NCBI RefSeq assembly: GCF_900100315.1
Contig: NZ_FNFF01000006.1
Location: forward strand, 340,777-404,776
Reading direction: 5' to 3'
DNA from: Streptomyces indicus
GTDB lineage: Bacteria; Actinomycetota; Actinomycetes; Streptomycetales; Streptomycetaceae
DNA length: 64,000 nt
The translations under genes were made by a program, and so were the position numbers. Below are positions 32,057-40,809 of the stretch, piece by piece. Position 1 is the stretch's first letter; every line of letters begins with the position of its first letter. The notes under the pieces were generated by a model that worked only from the letters and a program-made list of their open reading frames with translations, was not told the origin of the DNA and made no database searches.

Positions 32057-35000
32057 ATGACCGGGAAAGCGCTCGACTCGTTCTCCCCCGCGACCCGCAG
32101 CTGGTTCACGGGGGCCTTCTCCGCGCCCACGGCCGCCCAGGAGGGCGCCTGGCGGGCCATCGCGGAGGGCTCGGACGTGCTCGTGGTCGCGCCGACCGGT
32201 TCCGGCAAGACGCTCGCCGCCTTCCTCTCCGCCCTCGACTCCCTGGCCAGCACCCCGCCGCCCGCCGACACGAAGAAGCGCTGCCGGGTCCTGTACGTGT
32301 CCCCGCTCAAGGCCCTGGCCGTCGACGTCGAGCGCAATCTGCGCAGCCCGCTCACCGGCATCCGCCAGGAGTCCGTGCGCCTCGGCCTGCCCGAGCCGGA
32401 GATCAAGGTCGGGATCCGCTCCGGGGACACCCCGGCCGCCGAGCGCCGCGCGCTCACCACCCGTCCGCCGGACATCCTGATCACCACCCCTGAGTCCCTG
32501 TTCCTCATGCTCACCTCGGCCACCCGCGAGGCCCTGACCGGCATCGAGACCGTCATCCTCGACGAGGTGCACGCGGTGGCCGGCACCAAGCGCGGCGCCC
32601 ATCTCGCCCTGTCCCTGGAGCGGTTGGACGAGCTGCTGCCGCGTCCGGCCCGCCGTATCGGGCTCTCCGCGACCGTACGGCCGGTGGACGAGGTGGCCCG
32701 TTACCTCTCCCCGCAGCGCCGCGTGGAGATCGTGCAGCCGCCCTCCGGCAAGGAGTTCGACCTCTCGGTGGTCGTCCCCGTCGAGGACATGGGCGAGCTC
32801 GCGGGCTCACCGGTCACCGACACGGACGGCGGCGGCCAGGCCGACCGCCCCTCCATCTGGCCGCATGTCGAGGAGAAGATCGCCGACCTCGTCCAGGCCC
32901 ACCGGTCCACGATCGTGTTCGCCAACTCCCGCCGCCTCGCCGAGCGCCTGTGCAACCGGCTGAACGAGATCGCGTACGAGAGGGCCACCGGCGAGACCAT
33001 CCCCGAGGCGCATTCCCCGGCCGAGCTGATGGGCGGCTCGGGGGCTGCACAGGGCGCCCCGCCGATCCTCGCCCGCGCCCACCACGGCTCCGTATCGAAG
33101 GAACAGCGCGCCCTGGTCGAGGAGGACCTCAAAGCCGGCCGCCTGCCCGCCGTGGTCGCGACCTCATCCCTCGAACTCGGCATCGACATGGGCGCGGTGG
33201 ATCTCGTCGTCCAGGTCGAGTCCCCGCCCTCCGTCGCCTCCGGGCTCCAGCGCGTCGGCCGCGCGGGCCACCAGGTGGGTGCCGTCTCCACCGGCGTGGT
33301 CTTCCCGAAGTACCGCGGCGACCTCGTGCAGGCCGCCGTGGTCACCGAGCGGATGCGCACCGGCGGCATCGAGTCCCTGCGCGTCCCCGCCAACCCGCTG
33401 GACGTGCTGGCCCAACAGCTCGTCGCCATGGTCGCGTTGGACACCTGGCAGGTGGACGACCTCCTTGCGGTCGTCCGCCGCGCGGCCCCCTTCGCCTCGC
33501 TCCCGGAGTCGGCCTTCACGGCCGTCCTCGACATGCTCGCGGGCCGCTACCCCTCGGATGCCTTCGCCGAGCTCCGACCCCGCGTGGTCTGGGACCGCGT
33601 GGCCGGTACGGTGACGGGCCGCCCCGGAGCCCAGCGCCTCGCCGTGACCTCCGGCGGCACCATCCCCGACCGCGGGCTCTTCGGCGTCTTCCTCGCCGGT
33701 TCCGACCCGAAGAAGGGCGGCGGCCGGGTCGGCGAGCTCGACGAGGAGATGGTCTACGAGTCGCGCGTGGGCGATGTGTTCACGCTCGGCACCAGTTCGT
33801 GGCGCATCGAGGACATCACCCGCGACCGGGTCCTGGTCTCCCCCGCCCCCGGGGTCCCCGGCCGGCTCCCGTTCTGGAAGGGCGACCAGCTGGGCCGCCC
33901 GCTCGAACTCGGGCGTGCGGTGGGCGCGTTCCTGCGCGAGATCGGCGGGCTGAGCGCCGACGACGCCCGCGCCCGGCTCGCCGAAGCGGGCCTCGACCAG
34001 TGGGCCGCGGGCAATGTGCTGGCGTACCTCGACGAACAGCGCAAGGCCTGCGGCCATGTCCCCGACGACCGCACCATCGTGGTCGAGCGCTTCCGCGACG
34101 AGCTCGGCGACTGGCGCGTGGTCGTCCACTCCCCCTTCGGCGCTCAGGTGCACGCCCCCTGGGCGCTCGCGCTGGGCGCCAAGCTCACCGAGAAGTACGG
34201 CATGGACGCCCAGGTCATGCACGCCGACGACGGCATCGTGCTTCGCCTGCCCGACGCCGACCTGATGGGCATGGACCTGCTCGACCAGGAGCCGACGAAG
34301 CTCGGCACGGAGTTCGACAGCGAGCAGGCCCCGGTCGGCGCCGCCGATGTCGCCTTCGACAAGGGCGAGGTCAACCAGGTGGTGACGGACCAGGTCGGCG
34401 GCTCGGCCCTGTTCGCCTCGCGCTTCCGCGAGTGCGCCGCCCGCGCGCTGCTCCTGCCCCGCCGCAACCCCGGCCGCCGCACCCCGCTGTGGCAGCAGCG
34501 CCAGCGCGCGGCCCAACTCCTCGAAGTCGCGAGCGAGTTCGGCTCCTTCCCGATTGTCCTCGAAGCCGTGCGCGAATGCCTCCAGGACGTGTTCGACGTG
34601 CCGGGCCTCACCGAGCTGATGGGCGACATCGAGTCCCGCCGGGTCCGCCTGGTCGAGGTCACCACGCCCGAGCCCTCCCCGTTCGCGCGCTCGCTGCTGT
34701 TCGGATACGTGGCGCAGTTCCTGTACGAGGGGGACTCCCCCCTCGCCGAGCGGCGCGCGGCGGCCCTGTCCCTGGACTCCCGGCTGCTCGCCGAACTGCT
34801 CGGCCAGGCCGAGCTGCGCGAGCTCCTGGACGCCGAGGTGCTCGCCGAGCTCGAGCAGGAGCTCCAGTGGCGCACGGAGGACCGGCGGGTCAAGGACGCC
34901 GAAGGCGTGGCCGACCTGCTGCGGCTGCTAGGACCGCTGACGACCGAGGAGCTGGCCGAGCGCGGGGCCGACCCCGCCTGGCCCGAGGACCTGGCCGCCG

Positions 35001-36718
35001 CCCGCCGCGCGATCCGCGTCCGTATCGCGGGAGCCGACCACTGGGCCGCCGTCGAGGACGCGGGCCGCCTGCGCGACGCCCTCGGCACCGCGCTGCCCGT
35101 CGGCGTACCGGAGGCCTTCACCGAGCCCGTCAAGGACCCGCTCGGCGACCTCCTCGCCCGATACGCCCGCACCCACGGCCCGTTCACCTCCGCCACGGCG
35201 GCCGCGCGCTTCGGTCTGGGCATCGCGGTCACCGAGGGCGCGCTGCACCGGCTCGCGGCGAACGGCCGTGTCGTACAAGGCGAGTTCCACCCGGCCGGAA
35301 TCGGCCAGGAGTGGTGCGACGCCACCGTTCTGCGCCGCCTGCGCCGCCGCTCCCTGGCCGCCCTGCGCCAGGAGCTCGAACCGGTGCCGCCCGCGGCCCT
35401 CGCCGGCTTCCTGCCGCAGTGGCAGCACCTCGGCGGGCACGGCCTGCGCGGCACGGACGGCCTCGTCCGCGCGATCGAGCAGCTCCAGGGCGCCTCGGTC
35501 CCGGCCTCCGCCCTGGAGAAGCTGGTCCTGCCCTCCCGCGTCCAGGGCTACCACCCCGCCCTCCTCGACGAGCTCACCACCACCGGCGAGGTGGTGTGGG
35601 CGGGCGCGGGCGCGCTGCCCGGCAAGGACGGCTGGATCTCCCTCTACCTCGCGGACGCGGCCCCGCTGCTGCTCCCCGACCCGCACCCCATGGAGCTCAC
35701 CGCGCTCCAGGAGTCCGTCATGACCGCCCTCTCCGGTGGCTACGGGCTGTTCTTCCGCCAGATCGCCGACCAGGTGCGGGCCACCACCCACCCCGAGGCC
35801 ACCGACCCCCAACTGGCCGACGCCCTCTGGGAGCTGGCCTGGTCGGGCCGGCTGACGAACGACACGCTGGCCCCGCTGCGCGCCCTGCTCGGCTCGGGCC
35901 GCACCGCCGGTGCCACCGCCCACCGCGCCAAGCGCGCGGTCCCGCGCGGCCGTTACGGAGCGCTGGCGGGCGGGGCGCTCGTCGGCGGGGCGCGGGCCGT
36001 CTCCCGTACCGGCCCGCCCACGGTCGCGGGACGCTGGTCCCTGATCCCGGCCCGCGAGCCCGACCCGACGGTCCGCGCGCATGCCCTGGCCCGTACGCTC
36101 CTGGACCGCCACGGCGTCGTGACCCGCGGCGCGGTCGCCGCCGAGGGGGTGGAGGGCGGCTTCTCCGCGGTCTACCGCATCCTGTCCGCCTTCGAGGACA
36201 GCGGGCAGGCGCGCAGGGGGTACGTGGTGGAGGGGCTCGGCGCGGCCCAGTTCGCGATGGACGGTGCGGTGGACCGGCTGCGCGCGGTGGCCACGGCGCG
36301 TGAGCGCGGCCTGGAGTCCGAGACCGGGCAGGCGGTGGTCCTCGCGGCGGCCGACCCGGCGAACGCCTATGGTGCGGCGCTGAGTTGGCCCGAGCCGCCC
36401 ACCGGCGCGGGCCACAAGCCGGGCCGCAAGGCGGGCTCCATGGTCGTCCTGGTCGACGGGGAGCTGACGCTCTACATGGAGCGCGGCGGCAAGACCCTGC
36501 TCGCCTGGCCCACCGATCCGGAGCAGCCACCGGCCCCCGACGACACCCGCCTCCAGTCCGCCGCTGCCGCCCTCGCGGACGCGGCGAAGGCGGGCACGCT
36601 GGGCACGGTCACCGTGGAGCGGATCAACGGCGCTTCGTCGCTGACCTCCCCGCTGGGCCGCCTCCTGGAGGAGGCCGGTTTCGTGGCCACACCTCGGGGG
36701 CTGCGCCTGCGCGCCTGA
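32057..36718 (+). CDS. lhr: large ATP-dependent helicase Lhr
   Basis: Lhr is a 3'-5' DNA/RNA-DNA helicase of superfamily 2 linked to DNA-damage responses in actinobacteria. The 1,553-residue protein is full length. It has Walker A in VVAPTGSGKTLAAFLS, Walker B DEVH in VILDEVHAVAGTKRGAHL, the SAT motif in GLSATVRPVDE, and motifs IV-VI including TSSLELGIDMG and GLQRVGRAGHQ. The long winged-helix and C-terminal DNA-binding extension follows. Start ATG 32057 (MTGKALDSFSP). The last 49 nt, including the stop, are duplicated in tandem immediately downstream. Confidence 0.97.
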   Translation: MTGKALDSFSPATRSWFTGAFSAPTAAQEGAWRAIAEGSDVLVVAPTGSGKTLAAFLSALDSLASTPPPADTKKRCRVLYVSPLKALAVDVERNLRSPLTGIRQESVRLGLPEPEIKVGIRSGDTPAAERRALTTRPPDILITTPESLFLMLTSATREALTGIETVILDEVHAVAGTKRGAHLALSLERLDELLPRPARRIGLSATVRPVDEVARYLSPQRRVEIVQPPSGKEFDLSVVVPVEDMGELAGSPVTDTDGGGQADRPSIWPHVEEKIADLVQAHRSTIVFANSRRLAERLCNRLNEIAYERATGETIPEAHSPAELMGGSGAAQGAPPILARAHHGSVSKEQRALVEEDLKAGRLPAVVATSSLELGIDMGAVDLVVQVESPPSVASGLQRVGRAGHQVGAVSTGVVFPKYRGDLVQAAVVTERMRTGGIESLRVPANPLDVLAQQLVAMVALDTWQVDDLLAVVRRAAPFASLPESAFTAVLDMLAGRYPSDAFAELRPRVVWDRVAGTVTGRPGAQRLAVTSGGTIPDRGLFGVFLAGSDPKKGGGRVGELDEEMVYESRVGDVFTLGTSSWRIEDITRDRVLVSPAPGVPGRLPFWKGDQLGRPLELGRAVGAFLREIGGLSADDARARLAEAGLDQWAAGNVLAYLDEQRKACGHVPDDRTIVVERFRDELGDWRVVVHSPFGAQVHAPWALALGAKLTEKYGMDAQVMHADDGIVLRLPDADLMGMDLLDQEPTKLGTEFDSEQAPVGAADVAFDKGEVNQVVTDQVGGSALFASRFRECAARALLLPRRNPGRRTPLWQQRQRAAQLLEVASEFGSFPIVLEAVRECLQDVFDVPGLTELMGDIESRRVRLVEVTTPEPSPFARSLLFGYVAQFLYEGDSPLAERRAAALSLDSRLLAELLGQAELRELLDAEVLAELEQELQWRTEDRRVKDAEGVADLLRLLGPLTTEELAERGADPAWPEDLAAARRAIRVRIAGADHWAAVEDAGRLRDALGTALPVGVPEAFTEPVKDPLGDLLARYARTHGPFTSATAAARFGLGIAVTEGALHRLAANGRVVQGEFHPAGIGQEWCDATVLRRLRRRSLAALRQELEPVPPAALAGFLPQWQHLGGHGLRGTDGLVRAIEQLQGASVPASALEKLVLPSRVQGYHPALLDELTTTGEVVWAGAGALPGKDGWISLYLADAAPLLLPDPHPMELTALQESVMTALSGGYGLFFRQIADQVRATTHPEATDPQLADALWELAWSGRLTNDTLAPLRALLGSGRTAGATAHRAKRAVPRGRYGALAGGALVGGARAVSRTGPPTVAGRWSLIPAREPDPTVRAHALARTLLDRHGVVTRGAVAAEGVEGGFSAVYRILSAFEDSGQARRGYVVEGLGAAQFAMDGAVDRLRAVATARERGLESETGQAVVLAAADPANAYGAALSWPEPPTGAGHKPGRKAGSMVVLVDGELTLYMERGGKTLLAWPTDPEQPPAPDDTRLQSAAAALADAAKAGTLGTVTVERINGASSLTSPLGRLLEEAGFVATPRGLRLRA

Positions 36719-36767
36719 GGAGGCCGGTTTCGTGGCCACACCTCGGGGGCTGTGCCTGCGCGCCTGA
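36670..36767 (+). repeat. 49-bp tandem duplication of the lhr 3' end
   Basis: Nucleotides 36670-36718 (the last coding bases and TGA of lhr) are repeated at 36719-36767 with a single C to T change. The first stop ends translation, so the second copy is non-coding. The period is not a multiple of three, so it adds no in-frame residues. Confidence 0.92.
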
Positions 36768-36832
36768 CGAGCCGCGCCCCGGGGCTCAACGGGAGGCACC
36801 CCTCTACATGTCCAGGCCTAAGCCTGAAGCCC

Positions 36833-37615
36833 TCACCCCCTGCGCCTCGGTCCCTGCGGTGAGGGCCCGGGCGTCGCCTCCCCTGCCCCGCGCGGGCTCG
36901 TGCGCAGGACATCCTTGGCCTGCTCGGCCGCGCGCTGGATGCTCTCGCCGATGAAGTCGACGAACCGCGCGATGTTCTCCAGGCGCACCGCGGCCGGGCT
37001 GCCGGGGCCGAGGATGTGCACGCCCTGCCGTGCCGTTTCCGCGAGTTGGAGGCTGGAGCGGGCCGCGGCGAGGGTCGACTGGTACCAGACGTCGTCGTCG
37101 GCGCTGTACCGCTCGCGCCGGCCCTCCGCACGCTCGCGCCGGACCAGCCCCTGCCCCTCCAGAAAGGCGACCGCCTTCGAGACCGACGCCGCACTGACCT
37201 GGAGCCGCCGTACGAGCTGGGCCGCGGTGAGACCGCCCTCGTCGGCGGTGTACAGGCAGGTCAGGACGCGGGCCGCCATCCTCGGCAGACCCTGCTGCAT
37301 CAGCAGCGCGGCGAACGCCTCCTCGTACGCCCGCACCGCCCCGCCGGCATGGTCCGGACCGCGCCCCGGCCCCCGGCCCTGCGCGGGCACCGCGCCCTGC
37401 GGCGCAGGCTCCCGCCGTCTGCTGGCCCGGCGCTCGGTGGCCCGGTGGGCGGTCTCGGCGCGGTAGGCCGCGGGTCCGCCGTTGCGCAGCACTTCGCGCG
37501 TCACCGTCGAGGTGGGCCGCTGCAGCCGCCGGGCGATCTCCGCGTACGCGAGCCCTCCGGCGAGACCGGCCGCGATCTGCTGCCGCTCCTGCTGCGAGAG
37601 CCTTCCGCCCGGCAT
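36833..37615 (-). CDS. MarR-like regulator with N-terminal HTH_38-type domain
   Basis: A 260-residue regulator with two DNA-binding parts. Residues 1-40 have an IS30-like helix-turn-helix (LSQQERQQIAAGLAGGLAYAEIARRL, RPTSTVTREVLRNGG). After an Arg/Pro/Gly linker, a GbsR/MarR-like winged helix follows (GLTAAQLVRRLQVSAASVSKAVAFLEGQGLVRRER). ATG 37615 is preferred since GGAGGG lies just upstream; a TTG at 37636 is less likely. It is divergent from the DUF4097 gene, and the gap between them carries TTCATTGCAAC repeats, probably its operators. The signal is unknown. Confidence 0.85.
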   Translation of the reverse strand: MPGGRLSQQERQQIAAGLAGGLAYAEIARRLQRPTSTVTREVLRNGGPAAYRAETAHRATERRASRRREPAPQGAVPAQGRGPGRGPDHAGGAVRAYEEAFAALLMQQGLPRMAARVLTCLYTADEGGLTAAQLVRRLQVSAASVSKAVAFLEGQGLVRRERAEGRRERYSADDDVWYQSTLAAARSSLQLAETARQGVHILGPGSPAAVRLENIARFVDFIGESIQRAAEQAKDVLRTSPRGAGEATPGPSPQGPRRRG

Positions 37616-37686
37616 CGCGCCCTCCTTCGCACCCAACTTCCTTACGCGGCAACCGCCTTGTGGCCGACCATAGCGTTCACCTTAAG

Positions 37687-37741
37687 TTCATTGCAACGCC
37701 CATCGCTTCGCACGTTGCATTCGATCCTCATTCATTGCAAC
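37687..37741. promoter_or_regulatory. TTGCAA-type operator repeats between MarR-like and DUF4097 genes
   Basis: TTCATTGCAAC occurs twice exactly (37687-37697 and 37731-37741). An inverted GTTGCAT (37714-37720) lies between, and AACGCAACGTAGCGTT lies further right near 37808-37823. The stretch is much more AT-rich than its surroundings. It is probably the control site of the divergent pair. Confidence 0.6.
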
Positions 37742-37896
37742 AATTTCCCAACTCCCACCTGCGATAACGCCAGTTGAGCGAGAACAGATCATTGCCACCC
37801 CCTCGAACGCAACGTAGCGTTTCTCCCGTCAGAAACAAGGAAGCCGGAATCAGCAGCCGGCCGCCGAGGCGGCGGCCCTCACCACGGGAGACCACG

Positions 37897-38565
37897 ATGA
37901 ACACGTTCGACACCCCCGCCCCGATCTCCGCCGTCCTCGACATCCCCGCGGGCCGCGTCCAGTTCATCGCCGCCGACCGCACCGACACCACGGTCGAGGT
38001 CCGCCCGGCGAACCCCTCCAACAGCCGCGACACCAAGGCCGCCGAGCAGACCACCGTCTCCTTCGAGGACGGCGTCCTGCGCATCGAGGCCGAGCCCGCG
38101 CAGAATCGGGTCATCGGCAACTCCGGCTCGGTCGAGGTGACCGTCCAGCTGCCCGCCGGGTCCCGCATCGACGCGAAGGCCGCCAGCTCGGAGCTCCGCG
38201 GCGTCGGCCGGCTCGGCGACGTCACCTTCGAGGGCGCCCACGGCACCGTCAAGCTCGACGAGACCGCGGCCGCCCGGATCACCCTCCAGGCCGGCGACGT
38301 GACGGTCGGCCGCCTCGGCGGGCCTGCACAGATCAGTACACAGAAGGGTCACATCGAGATCGCGGAAGCGGTCGCCGGCGCCTTCGAACTCCGCACGGAA
38401 CACGGTGACATCACGCTCACCGCGGCCCAGGGCAGCTCCGCCACGCTCGACGCGGGCACGGGCTACGGACGGATCGACAATGCGCTGAAGAACACCGCCG
38501 ACACCCCGGACCTGACCGTCCAGGCCACCACCTCGTACGGGAACATCACCGCCCGGAGCCTGTGA
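37897..38565 (+). CDS. DUF4097 family beta-strand repeat protein
   Basis: A 222-residue protein without a signal peptide, built of short beta-strand repeats as in the DUF4097/adhesin-like family (VTVQLPAGSRIDAKAASSELRGVG, VTVGRLGGPAQISTQKGHIEIAEA). Such proteins form right-handed beta-solenoids; in many actinobacteria they sit beside a PadR- or MarR-type regulator. ATG 37897 follows GGGAG at a 10-nt spacing. It is divergent from the MarR-like gene and ends before a 16-bp terminator hairpin. The function is unknown; a role in envelope stress is a guess. Confidence 0.85.
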   Translation: MNTFDTPAPISAVLDIPAGRVQFIAADRTDTTVEVRPANPSNSRDTKAAEQTTVSFEDGVLRIEAEPAQNRVIGNSGSVEVTVQLPAGSRIDAKAASSELRGVGRLGDVTFEGAHGTVKLDETAAARITLQAGDVTVGRLGGPAQISTQKGHIEIAEAVAGAFELRTEHGDITLTAAQGSSATLDAGTGYGRIDNALKNTADTPDLTVQATTSYGNITARSL

Positions 38566-38585
38566 GCCACGACCGCCGGGGTGGC

Positions 38586-38626
38586 GGGGTGGCGGGGGAA
38601 CACAGCACAGGTTCCCCCGCCACCCC
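38586..38626 (+). terminator. terminator between DUF4097 gene and nei2
   Basis: GGGGTGGCGGGGGAAC (38586-38601) pairs perfectly over 16 bp with 38611-38626 around a 9-nt loop. It ends only 11 nt before the next start codon, so it also shapes the 5' end of nei2. Confidence 0.8.
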
Positions 38627-38637
38627 ACAATTGACCC

Positions 38638-39432
38638 ATGCCCGAAGGCGACACCGTCCACCAAGCAGCCAAGCGTCTGCACACGGCCCTGGCCGGCAGC
38701 GCACTGACCCGCAGCGACCTGCGCGTCCCGAAGTACGCCACGGCCGACCTCACCGGCCGCGAGGTCCTGGACGTCACGCCCCGCGGCAAGCATCTCCTCA
38801 CGCGCATCGAGGGCGGTCTCACCCTCCACTCCCACCTGCGCATGGACGGTTCGTGGCGGGTCTTCCGAGCCGGTGAACGCTGGAGCGGCGGCGCCGCCCA
38901 CCAGATCCGCGCAATCCTCGGCAACGAGCACCACACCGCCGTCGGCTACCGCCTGCCCGTCCTCGAGCTCCTGCGCACCGCCGACGAGGACAAGGCCGTC
39001 GGCCACCTGGGACCCGACCTGCTCGGCCCCGACTGGGACCCGGACAAGGCGCTGGCCAACCTCCTCGCGGACCCCGCCCGCGAACTCGGCGAGGCCCTGC
39101 TCGACCAGCGCAATCTCGCCGGCATCGGCAACATCTACAAGAGCGAGCTGTGCTTCATGGCGTCCGTGACGCCCTGGACCCCCGTGGGAGACCTCCCCGC
39201 GGACCTCACACCCCGCCTGGTCGCCGCCGCCCACCGCGTGCTCGACGCCAACCGCGACCGGCCGATGCGCACCACGACCAACCGCCAGGACCAGCGCCTC
39301 TACGTCTACGGCCGCGCCCCGCGCCCCTGCCTGCGCTGCGGCACCCCGATCCGCACCGCACAGCAGGGCGACGGCAGCCGCGACCGCCCCACGTACTGGT
39401 GCCCGCGCTGCCAGTCGGGCCCGACCCCCTGA
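38638..39432 (+). CDS. nei2: endonuclease VIII-like DNA glycosylase Nei2
   Basis: A Fpg/Nei-family glycosylase/AP lyase that removes oxidised bases. The 264-residue protein starts MPEGDTVH, where mature Pro2 is the nucleophile and Glu3 the catalytic acid; the DTVH form is typical of the actinobacterial Nei2 group. The H2TH segment reads LLDQRNLAGIGNIYKSELCF. The C-terminal zinc finger has CLRCGTP and WCPRCQS. No Shine-Dalgarno is visible, and the start lies 11 nt after a strong hairpin, so it may be leaderless or weakly initiated. It follows a tight gene order after lhr. Confidence 0.92.
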   Translation: MPEGDTVHQAAKRLHTALAGSALTRSDLRVPKYATADLTGREVLDVTPRGKHLLTRIEGGLTLHSHLRMDGSWRVFRAGERWSGGAAHQIRAILGNEHHTAVGYRLPVLELLRTADEDKAVGHLGPDLLGPDWDPDKALANLLADPARELGEALLDQRNLAGIGNIYKSELCFMASVTPWTPVGDLPADLTPRLVAAAHRVLDANRDRPMRTTTNRQDQRLYVYGRAPRPCLRCGTPIRTAQQGDGSRDRPTYWCPRCQSGPTP

Positions 39433-39478
39433 GCGCACCTCGTACCACCGCGGCCCGAAGCCAATCCCGTACGACTAA

Positions 39479-39508
39479 TTGACGACCCGTCAGAAACCTC
39501 CGTACGGT
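39479..39508 (+). promoter_or_regulatory. leaderless SDR-gene promoter with TetR-like operator
   Basis: TTGACG (39479-39484), 18 nt, TACGGT (39503-39508). The -10 ends 6 nt before ATG 39515, so initiation at the start codon is likely. The palindrome TGACG-acc-CGTCA (39480-39492) overlaps the -35, like operators of TetR-family repressors. Confidence 0.65.
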
Positions 39509-39514
39509 CCTTCC

Positions 39515-40282
39515 ATGCCCGTCATCCAGGCGTACGACCTCACCGGCCGCACCGCGTTCGTCACGGGAGCCGCCAGCGGAATCGGCCGCGAAAGCGCGCT
39601 GCTGCTCGCCCGCGCGGGCGCCGTCGTACACGGCGCCGACCGTGACGCGGACGGCCTGCACGAGACCGCGACGGCCGTCAAAGCCGAGGGCGGCACGGCC
39701 CATGTCCACGTCCTCGACGTCACGGACCGCACCCAGGTCAGGGCGGCGATCGTCGAGGCACAGCCCGACATCCTGGCCGCGGTCGCCGGCGTCATGCACA
39801 GCAGCCCGGTCCTGGAGACCAGCGACGAGGACCTCGACCGCGTCCTCGCCATCAACTTCAAGGGCATCCTGTACGCCTGCCAGGAGGCCGCCCGCGTGAT
39901 GATCGCGAACGGCACGAAGGGCAGCATCATCACGATGGCCTCGGGCGCCGTCGACACCGGCGGCCCCGGCCTGCTCTGCTACGGAGCCGCGAAGGCCGCG
40001 GTGGTCCAGCTGACCAAGACGCTCGCGACCGAGATCGGCCGGCACGGCATCCGGGTCAACGCCGTCGCCCCCGGCTGGATCCGCACCCCGATGACCCTGC
40101 GCCACAACAACAGCGAGGTCCAGGCCCACACCGAGGCCCTGATGTCGAAGATGTCCCCGCTCGGCCGGGTCGGTCTGCCCGAGGAGATCGCCCACGCGGT
40201 GCTGCACCTGGCCTCGGACGCGGCCTCGTTCACGACGGGCCAGATCCTCCGCCCGAACGGCGGCGTCGCCATGCCTTGGTGA
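39515..40282 (+). CDS. short-chain dehydrogenase/reductase
   Basis: A 255-residue classical SDR oxidoreductase. It has the cofactor loop TGAASGIGRE near residue 16 and an Asp (HGADRD) at the end of the second strand that suggests NAD(H) preference. The catalytic Ser is in ITMASGAVD and the YxxxK pair in CYGAAKAA. The usual NNAG is replaced by AVAGV. PGWIRTPM and the C-terminal RPNGGVAMPW match the family. There is a leaderless promoter with a TetR-like palindrome, but no TetR gene adjacent. Its end overlaps the convergent gene at 40230 by 53 nt. The substrate is unknown. Confidence 0.9.
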   Translation: MPVIQAYDLTGRTAFVTGAASGIGRESALLLARAGAVVHGADRDADGLHETATAVKAEGGTAHVHVLDVTDRTQVRAAIVEAQPDILAAVAGVMHSSPVLETSDEDLDRVLAINFKGILYACQEAARVMIANGTKGSIITMASGAVDTGGPGLLCYGAAKAAVVQLTKTLATEIGRHGIRVNAVAPGWIRTPMTLRHNNSEVQAHTEALMSKMSPLGRVGLPEEIAHAVLHLASDAASFTTGQILRPNGGVAMPW

Positions 40283-40580
40283 CCCTGCCCCGCCCTTCCC
40301 GTACCGCCCCCGCGGCCCTGCGCCAGGCCGCCTCGCGCCGCGCCCTCGCCCTATAGGCGGCCCGCACCCGCCGCGGCCCCACCGCACGCGCCCACGGCAC
40401 GGTGTGCACCGGCAGCAGACTCAGCCCCCATCCGCCGGCGGCTATGGACGCCTCCACCACGCCGGCCCGGCCCGGGGCGAACACCAGGCGGCCCACCGCC
40501 CACCACCACAGCACGCCCCCGGCGACGGCCGCCGCCATGAGCACACCGCGCGGAATCCTCGACACGAACCCAGCGGCCAC
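40230..40580 (-). CDS. small membrane protein, unknown function
   Basis: A 116-residue protein starting at GTG 40580. Two hydrophobic stretches (GVLMAAAVAGGVLWWWAVGRLVF and SIAAGGWGLSLLPVHTVPW) precede a strongly basic, Arg-rich cytoplasmic tail of about 50 residues. Codon bias at third positions is consistent with coding. Its last 53 nt overlap the convergent SDR gene. No family is recognised. It could be non-coding, but the conserved-looking membrane pair and basic tail favour a real gene. Confidence 0.55.
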   Translation of the reverse strand: MAAGFVSRIPRGVLMAAAVAGGVLWWWAVGRLVFAPGRAGVVEASIAAGGWGLSLLPVHTVPWARAVGPRRVRAAYRARARREAAWRRAAGAVREGRGRVTKAWRRRRSGGGSGPS

Positions 40581-40809
40581 CGCACCACCTCCCGACCCGG
40601 GCGTCCACCTCGACGGTATGCACCGACGATCACCCGCCGGGAGGGCGCATCGGCGCCCCGGACGTGCGCGGGCGCACGCGGAGCCGAAGCCACCGCTCCC
40701 TCCGCCCCAGTCTCCGCCGCCCGCCCCCGCCCCGCATCCAGGACCCTGCCGGACCGCCCGCGCCCTGCCGCACGCGCCGCCCGCACCCGTCCCCTACGGA
40801 CCGCCCGCC

